Assembly: GCF_003123685.1 (NCBI RefSeq)
Contig: NZ_QCYJ01000021.1
Span: 248,001-312,000, forward strand
Source: Nocardia aurea
GTDB taxonomy: Bacteria; Actinomycetota; Actinomycetes; Mycobacteriales; Mycobacteriaceae
DNA: 64,000 nucleotides
Direction of reading: 5' to 3'
Made by a program: the position numbers and the translations under genes. Below, piece after piece: positions 17,149 to 25,752 of this stretch. The stretch's first letter is position 1, and each line of letters begins with the position of its first letter. Under the pieces are notes generated by a model that ran no database searches, was not told the origin of the DNA, and saw only the letters and a list, made by a program, of their open reading frames with translations.

Positions 17149-17908
17149 AGAACTCCCCTGGAGACGTGGAATCGGTAGCCGGGAATTCGCGCCCGACGTT
17201 CGGCAATGCTCACCCGAAGCTACCAGCCGTGGTGTCGGCGCCGGGCACGGCCCGTGCCGTCACACACCCGGCCGACGGCAGGTCCGCCGCCCGCGATCTG
17301 TGCGTCCCCGCGCGGTACGGGCGCGAACGGTCGCGGGTGAATCGGACCGATGATTCTTGCCGTACCGTGCCTCGCTGGAGAAGCGATATCCGCCGGAAAA
17401 CCCGCCCGCCGGGTCTTTCGGGCGCGGCCGACCCGCGCGGCATTTCGATCGGGAAGAAGCACGGGCGGATGGAAAGCCAAGTAGTAGAACATATCCGAGG
17501 ATCGGGCGATCCATACACCGGGCGTCGAGGTGGAATCCTACCGCGATCGAACGCGTCGACGTTCCCGACTCCGGGCCGCCGAAGTGACCGTCGAATCTTG
17601 TTGACGCATCCGGCTTGCCGCCGGTTCGGTACTGATACCGTGGATGGCCGGTCGGGTTTCGGACGACTGGTGGGTACGCGCGCTCGATCGCTTCGATCTG
17701 TGAAATTGCCTGTTCCGTAGGCACTGTGGGTCGCTTCGGACGATCCGCCGCGTCCTGCCGCGGTTCCGGTGCGCGACCGGACCCCACGTCCGGGGTCACC
17801 GGGGTCGGCGGTGCGAGGGAAGGTCGAGCGGGACAAGTTGAGGCAGACACCGACACTCGCCCCTGTCGTCCGGGCGACATCCTGTTCCACCACTTGGAGT
17901 CATATCTT
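17149..17908. other. 760-bp intergenic stretch without a convincing gene
   Basis: Open frames cross this gap on both strands, but their translations are Arg/Pro/Ser-rich, lack domains, and look like the incidental frames of GC-rich DNA. It separates the divergently oriented LGFP gene and the P450 pair, and must contain both promoters. I found no strong palindrome, tRNA or riboswitch in it. A degenerate gene is possible. Confidence 0.5.
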
Positions 17909-19183
17909 TTGAGCAACCCACGATCAGCCGCGTTCACTCCCCGAGCCGTCGACTCGAGCTCGTGCCCGGTCCAGCACGGATCGCCGGTCGACACCGACGG
18001 GCCCCGACTACCCCTGCACACTTCCGAATTCGCCGCGGACCCACACGCCGCCTATCGAGAAATGCGCAGACAGTACGGGTCGATGGCCCCGGTCGAAGTC
18101 GCGCCGGGTGTTCCCGCGACCCTCGTACTCGGGTATCAGACCGCACTGCGGGTCCTCAACGATCCCGATCACTTCCCGGCCGATCCTCGCGGCTGGCAGG
18201 ACAGCATCCCCGCCGATTCCCCGGTCAAACCGATGATGGAATGGCACCCGAATGCGCTGCGTAACAGCGGCGCCGCGCACACGCGCTACCGGCAGGCCTA
18301 CGTCGGCGCGATCGATGGGATCGACCTGCACGCCCTGCACGCCAAGATCGAGACGATCGCCGTTCCGCTGATCAACGCCTTCTGTACCACCGGTTCGGCG
18401 GATCTGGTGTCCCAGTACGCGTTTCCGCTCGTCTTCGAAGTGCTGAACCAGATGGTCGGCTGCTCGCCCGAACTGGGTCAGCGCGTGGCCACCGGTATGG
18501 CGATGCTCTTCGATACCGTCGAGGCGGCGCGCGGCATGGAGATGCTCAGCACGGCGCTGCTCGAGCTGATCGCGCTGCGGCGTGCCGAGCCCGGTGACGA
18601 CGTCACCTCCCGCCTGGCCCACCACCCGGCGGGTCTGGACGACACCGAGATGCTGAGTCAGTTGATCAGCTTCTACGGCGCGGGTATCGAACCCCAGCAG
18701 AATCTCATCGCCAACACCTTGCTGCTCATGGTCACCGACGAACGGTTCGGCGGCAATGTCCTCGGCGGCGCGCTCTCGACCCGCGACGCCCTGGACGAGG
18801 TGCTGTTCAACGACCCGCCGATGGCGAATTTCTGCACGACCTATCCGAGGCAGCCCATCCTCATCGACAACACCTGGCTGCCCGCCCATCAGCCGGTCGT
18901 CATCAGCCTGTCCGGCTGCAACAACGATCCCGCCATCCGTGGCGGCGACCGGACCGGCAATCGCGCGCACCTGGCCTGGAGCGCAGGCCCGCACGCCTGC
19001 CCGGCCAAATCCGTGGCCTACATGATCGTGCAGGACGCCATCGACCAATTGCTCGATGCCCTGCCCGAATTGGACCTCGCCGTGCCCGCCGACCAGTTGG
19101 CGTGGCGCCCCGGCCCGTTCCACCGCGCGCTCGCCGCGCTGCCGGTCGTATTTCCACCGTCTCCCCCGATGAATCCGTTGTAA
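17909..19183 (+). CDS. CYP157-like cytochrome P450 lacking the EXXR arginine
   Basis: A 424-residue P450-fold protein. The heme-ligand region is [12 protein letters not shown] with Cys364, a divergent form of FxxGxxxCxG. The I-helix reads GAGIEPQQN, so the oxygen-activating Thr is absent (Pro in its place). The K-helix reads Glu297-Val-Leu-Phe300, so the arginine of EXXR is missing. CYP157 enzymes of Streptomyces are known to break the EXXR rule, and the segment [13 protein letters not shown] resembles theirs. TTG at 17909 is preferred (GGAG nine bases upstream); the frame is open to 17726 but the added residues look non-coding. A canonical CYP154-like P450 follows 13 bases later, the pairing seen at Streptomyces conservon loci. 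Confidence 0.82.
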   Translation: MSNPRSAAFTPRAVDSSSCPVQHGSPVDTDGPRLPLHTSEFAADPHAAYREMRRQYGSMAPVEVAPGVPATLVLGYQTALRVLNDPDHFPADPRGWQDSIPADSPVKPMMEWHPNALRNSGAAHTRYRQAYVGAIDGIDLHALHAKIETIAVPLINAFCTTGSADLVSQYAFPLVFEVLNQMVGCSPELGQRVATGMAMLFDTVEAARGMEMLSTALLELIALRRAEPGDDVTSRLAHHPAGLDDTEMLSQLISFYGAGIEPQQNLIANTLLLMVTDERFGGNVLGGALSTRDALDEVLFNDPPMANFCTTYPRQPILIDNTWLPAHQPVVISLSGCNNDPAIRGGDRTGNRAHLAWSAGPHACPAKSVAYMIVQDAIDQLLDALPELDLAVPADQLAWRPGPFHRALAALPVVFPPSPPMNPL

Positions 19184-19196
19184 GGAGTTCCTTCCC

Positions 19197-20417
19197 ATGG
19201 AAAATCAACCGATCGTCCTGGATCCGACCGGCGCGGACATCCAGGGCGAGGCGAGCAGGATCCGGGCCGCGGGACCGGTCACCGCGGTGGGTCTACCCGG
19301 CGGTGTGACCGCCTGGTCGGTGACCGACGCCGGGCTCCTGAAGAGTCTGCTGGCCGATCCCCGCGTCTCCAAGGACGCGCGTCAGCACTGGACCGCGTTC
19401 ATCAACGGTGAGATCACCGAAGCGTGGCCGCTGCACGCGTGGGTAGCCGTCGACAATATGTTCACCGCGTACGGCCCCGAACACCGCAGGCTGCGTCGCT
19501 TGGTCTCGCCCGCGTTCACCCACCGGCGTTCCACCGCGCTGCGCCCGAGGATCGAGGAGATCACCGCCGAACTGCTCGACCGGCTCGCGCGGGTCCCGAA
19601 CGGCGAGCCCGTCGATCTGCGTCAGGCCTACGCCTACCCCGTGCCGATCCGGGTCATCACCGAGATGATGGGCGTGCCCGAGCATCTCGGCCCCGGTATG
19701 CACACATGCGTCGACGGCTTCTTCGACATGTCCTTCGGACCCGAGGAGGCGCTGGCCAACTACCTGGAGATGTACCGGCTCGTGAGCGAACTCGTCGCCT
19801 TCCGGCGCGAGACGCCCGGTGACGACGTGACCAGCGTCCTGATCGCCACCCGCGACGAGGACGACGGTTCGCGCCTGACCGAGAAGGAACTCGTCGACAC
19901 CCTGATCCTGGTCATCAACGCCGGACACGAGACCACCGTGAACCTGCTCGACCAGGCCATCTTCGCCCTGTTGACCCACCCTGAGCAGCGCTCCGAGGTC
20001 GTCGAAGGCCGGGCCGCGTGGTCCGACGTGGTCGAGGAGACCCTGCGCTACGAGGCGCCGGTGGCCCATATTCCGCTGCGCTACGCCGTCGAGGACATCG
20101 AGGTCGAGGGCACCGTGATCCCCAAGGGCGAACCCATCCTCGCGTCCTACGCCGCCGCGGGCCGCGACCCCGGCGTCTACGGCCCCACCGCCGCCACCTT
20201 CGATATCCACCGCACCACCAAGGACCACCTGTCCTTCGGCCACGGCGCCCACCACTGCATCGGAGCCCCCCTCGCCCGCCTCGAGGCCGCCATCGCCCTC
20301 CCCGCCGTCTTCACCCGATTCCCGAACCTGCGCCTCGCAGTCCCACCCGAGGAGTTGGACCCCGTAGGCAGCTTCGTATCGAACGGTCACCGAACCCTCC
20401 CCGTCTACCTGACCTGA
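19197..20417 (+). CDS. Cytochrome P450, CYP154-like
   Basis: A 406-residue soluble monooxygenase with all canonical elements. The I-helix is [12 protein letters not shown], the K-helix EETLRYEAP supplies EXXR, and the heme-binding loop is [16 protein letters not shown] with Cys354 as the iron ligand. CYP154 members hydroxylate steroids, macrolide precursors and small aromatics; substrate here is unknown. It is translated directly after the CYP157-like gene from an ATG preceded by AAGGAG, so the two are made together. No ferredoxin or reductase gene is adjacent, so redox partners must come from elsewhere. Confidence 0.92.
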   Translation: MENQPIVLDPTGADIQGEASRIRAAGPVTAVGLPGGVTAWSVTDAGLLKSLLADPRVSKDARQHWTAFINGEITEAWPLHAWVAVDNMFTAYGPEHRRLRRLVSPAFTHRRSTALRPRIEEITAELLDRLARVPNGEPVDLRQAYAYPVPIRVITEMMGVPEHLGPGMHTCVDGFFDMSFGPEEALANYLEMYRLVSELVAFRRETPGDDVTSVLIATRDEDDGSRLTEKELVDTLILVINAGHETTVNLLDQAIFALLTHPEQRSEVVEGRAAWSDVVEETLRYEAPVAHIPLRYAVEDIEVEGTVIPKGEPILASYAAAGRDPGVYGPTAATFDIHRTTKDHLSFGHGAHHCIGAPLARLEAAIALPAVFTRFPNLRLAVPPEELDPVGSFVSNGHRTLPVYLT

Positions 20418-20456
20418 CCCCCGATCCCACCCCCGCCTGCCCACCAGGCCGCCGAT

Positions 20457-20660
20457 TCACCTACCTATGTCGGCCTGGTCGATCGGACAGCTCACCGTGC
20501 GCGGTACGTCGATCCGAACATCGCCGATACGCGGGCCCGCCGCCGAGGTCGAGATTCCTGCTATTCGCACAGTGTCGGTGGGAACCGATTGATCCCCGAG
20601 AATGTCGAGTGCGCCGACGCCGGCCAGAATGATGATCGCGGTGGCTAGAAGTAGCTTCAT
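20457..20660 (-). CDS. Small exported hypothetical protein (67 aa)
   Basis: Starts with a short positively charged residue and a hydrophobic run (MKLLLATAIIILAGVGALD), a signal peptide or single membrane anchor. The mature part is about 45 residues with one cysteine (TVSCPIDQAD). The ATG has GGGAGC eight bases upstream. It is convergent with the P450 operon. No family recognised. Upstream DNA (20661-20924) is A+T-richer than its surroundings and shows no other gene. Confidence 0.55.
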   Translation of the reverse strand: MKLLLATAIIILAGVGALDILGDQSVPTDTVRIAGISTSAAGPRIGDVRIDVPRTVSCPIDQADIGR

Positions 20661-20924
20661 GACCTGCTCCCGCTGGTAGGGCGAGTTCGATTGCCGAGGC
20701 CCGAGTCACTCGTGCGTGTCTCGCATCTCGTTTCGGTCGCTGAAAATTTGCTCACAGGAACCGTAAGTCCGAATTCCTATGATGTTCAAGACACAGAAGG
20801 GTCACAGAAGTGATAATCGGGGGTGTCGTAACTCCGAAAAAATGCGCTGACCGGCTATTCGGCACCAGGTCATCGTTCGATGCCCGGGTAACGGAATTCG
20901 AGTTATCGAGACGTGACGGATTAT

Positions 20925-21419
20925 TCACGTCCTCGCGGTGACGTCTTCGACCGCAACGCAGTTGTGACCGTATCGGTTGCTCGGCGGCACGATGACGTCG
21001 GTGAGTTGTTCGATCGCGGCGCAGACGGCGGAGCCGGCCGGTAGTCGGAGCGAGCCGGGTAGTGGTTCGCGGGCCCAGCGCCATCCGAATCCGCGATCCG
21101 ACATCGGCAGGATCACCCGTCGCCCGCTGGCGCGGACTCGGACGCCGTAGGCGGTGAGGTCGGGGGTGGGGGTCGGGCGGATCGGGGGTGCGATGAGGAA
21201 GGTCCAGGTCGTGTCGCGTGGGTTCGCGACGACCGGCCCGATGTCGCTGTCCAGGAGAATCTCCAGCACCCGTGAGCCCAGGAGCGCGGGCATGTCGACG
21301 GCGTCGAGTCGCGCGCCGCACACCACAGTGGGGCGCGATTCGGAGACTTCGACCGGTAATCCGTATCGGTGGCGCAGCAGGTGGGCGACATCGTGTGGGC
21401 TGTAACAGGTTTCGAACAC
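20925..21419 (-). CDS. Hypothetical protein (164 aa), weakly prim-pol-like
   Basis: GTG at 21419 is chosen because GGAGAGG sits four bases upstream; the longer frame to 21500 begins with low-complexity sequence. No signal or membrane span. Segments such as DTTWTFLIAPP, RRVILPMSD, GFGWRWAREPLPG and LRLPAGSAV recall small actinomycete proteins annotated as DNA primase/polymerase-like, but I cannot see a catalytic acidic motif, so the function stays open. The region upstream (21420-21699) has no other supported gene. Confidence 0.55.
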   Translation of the reverse strand: MFETCYSPHDVAHLLRHRYGLPVEVSESRPTVVCGARLDAVDMPALLGSRVLEILLDSDIGPVVANPRDTTWTFLIAPPIRPTPTPDLTAYGVRVRASGRRVILPMSDRGFGWRWAREPLPGSLRLPAGSAVCAAIEQLTDVIVPPSNRYGHNCVAVEDVTART

Positions 21420-21699
21420 GGTACCTCTCCGGGGGAGTGATCGTGGACGCCCTCGGCCGGGTGGTGCGGCCGGGCCTGGATGGTGCGTCGATGACACCAC
21501 TCGCCCGTTGCGTGATCATTTCCACGACATTGCCCGGCCATTGCTGTCCGCTCGCCGTATCCGACCGTGACCTCGGCGACGTTCCCGCGTACTCGATTCC
21601 CGGGAATCGTTGCGGCAGTGCGGGTTCACGCACGGAGATCTCGGACGGCCGGTGAGATCCGTTGCTCGCCCGGCCGTCGGGTCAGGGCCTTCCGGACCG

Positions 21700-22797
21700 C
21701 TACGAGAGTGTGAACCGCCCGCCGAATCCGCGCAGGGGCAGATCCGCGCTGGTGAGGATTCCCGGCGCGGCCGCGACCACGCTGCGGATCGCGTTGAGCG
21801 CCGGTAATCCGGTGACGGTCATGCCGATAGACGCGAAGTCCTCCGGATTGTCCAATCGCGCACCGGCTTTGGGGAAGATCATATGTTTGCTGTAGATGTT
21901 CGGGTCGCCGGTGATCTGGGTGATGTAGCAGCCCTTGATATCCCATGCGGGGGCGGTATAGGGCGTCATCTGCCATTCCAGGTGTGACTCGACCCGAGCG
22001 ATCCCGTCCACCATGCCCTGGTATTTGATGTAGTTGGCGCCGAGCGAGCCCTTCGGCAGCCGATACCAACCGAGGTCGATATCCTCGGTGCACGCGCCGA
22101 GTTCGTAGCTGAACCTCACCTCGTCGAGTTCGAGATCGAAACAGTCGGCCATCATGTACACGCTGTCGGAGAAGACGCGGGTGTATTTCTCCAGCGACGC
22201 CGGGATGCCGGGGTCGTCGACCGGTTTGCCGTAACCGACCTCCTGCCAGGTCTGCACCGAGTGATGGCAGGAGACATCCACCGATTCGATCACGGTGACA
22301 TTCTCGATCTCGGAGACGTCGGCGCTGTGGACGACGCCCAGGATCTGGCAGAGACCGGGATTCATCCCGGTGCCGTAGAACGTCGATCCGCCGCGCAGGC
22401 ACGCGGCGCGCAGCACCTCGCTGACCGGGCGGCCAGACGGATGCGGATGGTTGCGGTCGCGATGATGGCCGGTGATCCAGTCGGCGGTGGTGACGATATC
22501 GATCCCGGCTTCGAGAACCCGTTCGTAGAGCGCTTCGTCGGGAAACACCCCGTGGAAGGTGAGCACATCGGGTCGCGCGGCGATGATCTCCTCGACGGTG
22601 CCGGTGGCGAGAACGCCGATCGCGCCGATCCCCGCGATCTCCCCGGCGTCGCGCCCGATCTTCTCCGATGAGTAGCAGTGCAGGCCGATCAATTCGAGGT
22701 CGGGATGCTCGCCGATCCGCTTGATCATCTCGGATCCGACATTGCCGGTCGCGACCTGGAAGACGCGTATCGGCTCGGCGCCTGTTCTCGCGCTCAT
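21700..22797 (-). CDS. DapB-like NAD(P)H-dependent dehydrogenase
   Basis: A 365-residue protein with an N-terminal Rossmann fold (VFQVATGNVGSEMIKRI), similar in layout to dihydrodipicolinate reductase N-domains and to the 2,4-diaminopentanoate dehydrogenase-like group. A catalytic-domain segment GGSTFYGTGMNPGL follows at about residue 150. Mycobacterial and nocardial relatives are common in lipid and steroid gene neighbourhoods with no confirmed substrate. Its ATG overlaps the stop of the upstream Rieske gene (ATGA, 22794-22797), so translation is coupled and the two products probably act in one pathway. Confidence 0.82.
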   Translation of the reverse strand: MSARTGAEPIRVFQVATGNVGSEMIKRIGEHPDLELIGLHCYSSEKIGRDAGEIAGIGAIGVLATGTVEEIIAARPDVLTFHGVFPDEALYERVLEAGIDIVTTADWITGHHRDRNHPHPSGRPVSEVLRAACLRGGSTFYGTGMNPGLCQILGVVHSADVSEIENVTVIESVDVSCHHSVQTWQEVGYGKPVDDPGIPASLEKYTRVFSDSVYMMADCFDLELDEVRFSYELGACTEDIDLGWYRLPKGSLGANYIKYQGMVDGIARVESHLEWQMTPYTAPAWDIKGCYITQITGDPNIYSKHMIFPKAGARLDNPEDFASIGMTVTGLPALNAIRSVVAAAPGILTSADLPLRGFGGRFTLS

Positions 22798-23819
22798 CTC
22801 TGTGTTCCTTCCGAGGCGGCGGGGGTGGGTGCGGTCGTCGCGGCGGGGTAGAACTGTTTCGCCCATTGCCGCAGTTGGGTGAAGCCGTCGTATTCGCCGT
22901 GGGTCAGCGCCGGTGGGTCGCTGTAACGTTGGTGCGCCCAGATGCGGATATCGGCCGTGAACTGTTCGATGACGGCGTCGGCCAGGAATTTCGCCCCGGC
23001 GGGCAGCTCGGGCGATTCGTCGCCGGGCCGCCTGCCGATCCAGACGCTGAACCGCACGTCGGAGGTGGCGTCGTCGACCGGCGTGACGGCGGTGAGCGTG
23101 CGATTGTCGACCATGCCCCAACTCTTCGTCGCGGCGACGCCGAGTCCGGCGTTGACGGCCTCGACGCCGCTGGCGACGTCCTCCGCGCGGATATCGTCGT
23201 CGAAGGCGATGGTGAAATCCACGTAGGACGTGGGCCGTGTGAAATCGTGCCGGGTGATGTCGGGCATGAACGGCACTTTGTGGACGAACGTGAAATGCGC
23301 GAAATCGACGCCGTTCTCCATCACGTACTGCGGGTGCAGTTCCAGGCCCGGCCGGAACAGCGTGGCGGCGGGATAGGACGGGTAGTAGTCGGCGGCCCCG
23401 CGATCGTCGTCGAATCCGGACAGCACATCGGGCACATCGAAATACGGTGCGCCACCGTCGATATCGTGCCAGATGAAAATCGATTCGTTGAGTTCGGCGA
23501 CGGGATAGCCGCGAATGCGACGCCCTCTGTTGGGGCGTTTCTCGTACGGGATGCGGACATTGCGGCCCGCGCTGTCCCACTCCCACCCGTGGAACGGGCA
23601 GACGATGCGATCACCGTCGACGTGACCGCCGTGGCCGAGGTGCGCGCCGAGATGTTCGCAGTACGCGTCCATCACCGCGACCCGGCCGTCGGTCGAGCGC
23701 CACGCGACCATCTCCGTGTCGAAGTACTTCATCCGGTGGACTTCGCCGAGGCCGATCTCCGCGGACCACGCGACCTGGAACCATCCGGTCGGCTTCATCG
23801 ATAACGGGGGCTTGGCCAT
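22794..23819 (-). CDS. Rieske non-heme iron oxygenase, KshA-like terminal subunit
   Basis: A 341-residue oxygenase. The Rieske [2Fe-2S] ligands are Cys54, His56, Cys74 and His77 (CEHLGAHLG and CPFHGWEW). The mononuclear iron site is in ENGVDFAHFTFVHK, which matches the N-x-x-D-x-x-H-x4-H pattern of the KshA (3-ketosteroid 9-alpha-hydroxylase) group. Reductase partner KshB is not in the window. It is first in a two-gene operon with the DapB-like dehydrogenase, and divergent from a TetR regulator with a palindromic site between them. Steroid or related alicyclic hydroxylation is likely at family level, but the exact substrate is not shown. Confidence 0.88.
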   Translation of the reverse strand: MAKPPLSMKPTGWFQVAWSAEIGLGEVHRMKYFDTEMVAWRSTDGRVAVMDAYCEHLGAHLGHGGHVDGDRIVCPFHGWEWDSAGRNVRIPYEKRPNRGRRIRGYPVAELNESIFIWHDIDGGAPYFDVPDVLSGFDDDRGAADYYPSYPAATLFRPGLELHPQYVMENGVDFAHFTFVHKVPFMPDITRHDFTRPTSYVDFTIAFDDDIRAEDVASGVEAVNAGLGVAATKSWGMVDNRTLTAVTPVDDATSDVRFSVWIGRRPGDESPELPAGAKFLADAVIEQFTADIRIWAHQRYSDPPALTHGEYDGFTQLRQWAKQFYPAATTAPTPAASEGTQR

Positions 23820-23888
23820 CTCCGCTGCCTTCCCACTCGGTCGGGGGACGCCTGTCCGCAGAATCGTAGTGGGCTCTGTGAAAAAATA

Positions 23889-23902
23889 ATAGAGGTCTCT
23901 AT
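23889..23902. promoter_or_regulatory. Palindromic operator between Rieske operon and TetR gene
   Basis: ATAGAG-GT-CTCTAT is a 14-bp palindrome with perfect 6-bp arms, in an A+T-rich patch of the 138-bp divergent spacer. It lies 70 bases before the Rieske ATG and 56 before the TetR GTG, the normal place for a TetR-family site controlling both directions. Confidence 0.6.
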
Positions 23903-23957
23903 CAAACTGGTTGGCGCGGGATTCGGTCGCGGCGGAGCCGGCACTAGGATCGGGTGG

Positions 23958-24593
23958 GTGACGGATCCCGGTGTGCTCGGCAGGCGCAGCAACAGGCGCG
24001 GACTGGCCACCAGGGAGTCGATGCTCGACACGGCCCTGCGCTGTCTGGCGACCGGAGATCCGGCGGCGGTGTCCGGTAACCGGATCGCCAAGGAGATCGG
24101 CGCCACCTGGGGGACCGTCAAGTACCAGTTCGGCGATATCGACGGATTGTGGGCGGCGGTGCTGGGCTACATCGCCGAACGCCGGGGCGATATGCCGGTC
24201 GGCGCGCCGTCGTCCGCGTCGCTGCGCGAACGGGTCGCGACGATCGTCGACACCCTGTACGACGGGCTGACCACGGGGGATTCGCGCGCGATCGAGAATC
24301 TGCGCGCCGCGCTACCGCGCGATCGGGAGGAGTTCGAACGTCTCTATCCCCGCACCGCCGCCGAATTCGCGTCGTGGGGACGGGCGTGGCTGGAGACCTG
24401 CCGTCGAGGGTTCGCCGGACTCGACGTCGATCCGGATCGGGTGGCCGAAGTCGCCGCGTTCATCCCCGGCGCCATGCGGGGGATCGTCTCGGAACGCCAG
24501 CTCGGTACCTACACCGACCTCGATCTCGCGCGACGCGGACTCACCAATGCGATCGTGGCCTATCTGCGCCCCGAAGCGGAGCGGGCGCGATAG
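23958..24593 (+). CDS. TetR-family transcriptional regulator
   Basis: A 211-residue regulator. The N-terminal HTH is recognisable: LATRESMLDTALRCLATGDP, then NRIAKEIGATWGTVKYQFGDIDGLWAAVL. The C-terminal ligand/dimer domain is all-helical and unassigned. Divergent placement and the intervening 14-bp palindrome make it the probable repressor of the Rieske/DapB-like operon, its ligand perhaps being a pathway substrate or CoA ester. GTG at 23958 is the most economical start. Confidence 0.88.
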   Translation: MTDPGVLGRRSNRRGLATRESMLDTALRCLATGDPAAVSGNRIAKEIGATWGTVKYQFGDIDGLWAAVLGYIAERRGDMPVGAPSSASLRERVATIVDTLYDGLTTGDSRAIENLRAALPRDREEFERLYPRTAAEFASWGRAWLETCRRGFAGLDVDPDRVAEVAAFIPGAMRGIVSERQLGTYTDLDLARRGLTNAIVAYLRPEAERAR

Positions 24594-24627
24594 CCGCGCA
24601 CGCGTGTGTCCGCGGTCGACGCGGTTC

Positions 24628-24777
24628 TCAGCGCGCTGCCGAGACCTCGGGTGATTCGGCCTCGTCGTAGTGGCGCGATTCGAACCAATAGGTCGCCGTG
24701 ACGGTGGCGTAGCTGGCGACGATCACCGCCGCGATCGCGGCGATCGAGAGTAGAAGCAGTGCGATGAAGTGATCCAT
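24628..24777 (-). CDS. Small single-span membrane protein (49 aa)
   Basis: Begins MDHFIALLLLSIAAIAAVIV, one membrane span of about 22 residues, followed by a Tyr/Glu-rich hydrophilic tail ending in ESPEVSAAR. GGGGAGG lies five bases before the ATG, a strong site. The frame is open further upstream but without sensible sequence. It is convergent with the TetR gene. No known family. Confidence 0.6.
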   Translation of the reverse strand: MDHFIALLLLSIAAIAAVIVASYATVTATYWFESRHYDEAESPEVSAAR

Positions 24778-25056
24778 GGTGGCCTCCCCGGAATAGCGTG
24801 CTCTATGGCGTCTACAAGGGGTTTGGCGCGACATCGCGCCGAATCGGATGTGAACCGACTGCACTCCGAATCCTAGAACGCTACGCCTCTCGGCGCACGG
24901 GACGCGACTGTGAGCCGAGTCATGTGCGGACCGGAGTGTCGGTTCAATCGCACCGACTCGATGCTGTTCAATTGGTGAGGTCAACGAGTTTCTGCGTGCG
25001 CCTGTTCTCGTCAATCCCCTTTCGAGCATCACCTCGTCATCCGAAGGAGCATGACA

Positions 25057-25338
25057 GTGAGCACGATCCTCTGCGCGCTACATGAGACGGTCCTCGCGCA
25101 GGTCGGCAACCCGACCCCGGAGGCTCCACCGCTGGCGGACAAGCTGTTGCAGATCGGCCGGTATTTCACCTGGCTCGTTCAGTTGTCCGGTATCACCGCC
25201 ATCACCTACGGCGGCGGTCGCTTCGCTTGGGAGAAATGGAACGGCGGCAGCCTCCAGTCGCCGAAGATGGTGGCGGGTGCGATGGCAGGCGGCGCCGTCG
25301 CGACCAGCGCGGGCACGATCATGAACTCGGTGATCTGA
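25057..25338 (+). CDS. Small two-span membrane protein (93 aa), VirB2/TrbC-like in shape
   Basis: GTG at 25057 is preferred over ATG 25051 because AAGGAG stands seven bases ahead of the former and only one from the latter. After a short N-terminal segment (possible signal, ending near LAQVGNPTPEAPP), two hydrophobic helices are seen: IGRYFTWLVQLSGITAITYG and MVAGAMAGGAVATSAGTIM, joined by a short polar loop. This size and layout recall the pilin-like small membrane proteins encoded next to actinomycete conjugation/type IV secretion genes, yet no secretion gene lies nearby. The 279 bases upstream (24778-25056) hold no other gene. Confidence 0.6.
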   Translation: MSTILCALHETVLAQVGNPTPEAPPLADKLLQIGRYFTWLVQLSGITAITYGGGRFAWEKWNGGSLQSPKMVAGAMAGGAVATSAGTIMNSVI

Positions 25339-25407
25339 CCGCATTCGACACTGTGCACGACCGAACGTCGCCCGTGGATTTCGCGGGCGGCGTTCGGCGT
25401 ATCGGGG

Positions 25408-25605
25408 TCAGGGCAGGGCTCGGTCGTCGAGGGTCATGGCGCCCGCGCGAACCAGCACGGCGCGGGCCCGGCGGCGGACACGGCAGGTGTCCACCGAACA
25501 ATCGAGGTGCCGTTGCATCTCGCGATGCGCTCGGGCCACGGTCATCGGACCCGGTTCGATACGGCAGTCCATGACGACGGTGCGAAGCGGGAATGCTGTG
25601 TTCAT
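25408..25605 (-). CDS. Small hypothetical protein (65 aa)
   Basis: The ATG at 25605 has GGAG seven bases upstream. The 65-residue product is basic, with two close cysteines in HLDCSVDTCRVRRRARAVL and a C-terminal LVRAGAMTLDDRA. Proteins of this look are frequent in Nocardia and relatives without assigned function; the Cys pair could bind metal or be structural. It is divergent from the metal ABC importer, 147 bp away. Confidence 0.5.
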   Translation of the reverse strand: MNTAFPLRTVVMDCRIEPGPMTVARAHREMQRHLDCSVDTCRVRRRARAVLVRAGAMTLDDRALP

Positions 25606-25720
25606 CGTGAGCTCCTGGTCGGACTTCGGAGTGATCAGCGGGGGCGATGTCCGCTCGCCGGGACAAGGGATTCGCGAGGCGGTTGCCAGCGGATCGGGTT
25701 TCACAAATTCGAACTTGAAA

Positions 25721-25736
25721 GTTAGGCGACCCGAAC
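25721..25736. promoter_or_regulatory. Imperfect palindrome before the metal importer, candidate metalloregulator site
   Basis: GTTAGGCGACCCGAAC pairs at five of eight positions (GTT-x-GG / CC-x-AAC) and ends 16 bases before the binding-protein ATG. The TTAGG start resembles DtxR-family (IdeR/MntR) half-sites. The placement suits Mn- or Fe-dependent repression, but the match is weak. Confidence 0.35.
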
Positions 25737-25752
25737 ATTAAGATTTCGCCGT

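Noticed and set aside
17726..17908. Upstream part of the first P450 frame
   Set aside because: The 61 added residues are Arg/Gly/Thr-rich and unlike P450 N-termini. TTG at 17909 has GGAG nine bases ahead.
20752..21633. 293-codon frame overlapping the 164-residue hypothetical gene
   Set aside because: Overlaps in another frame of the same strand. The composition is Arg/Pro/Thr-rich, and the 164-residue frame has a proper ribosome binding site.
22798..23586. Extension of the DapB-like frame to 628 residues
   Set aside because: The added part is antisense-free but overlaps the Rieske gene in another frame and is Arg-rich. ATG at 22797 with a four-base overlap is the natural start.
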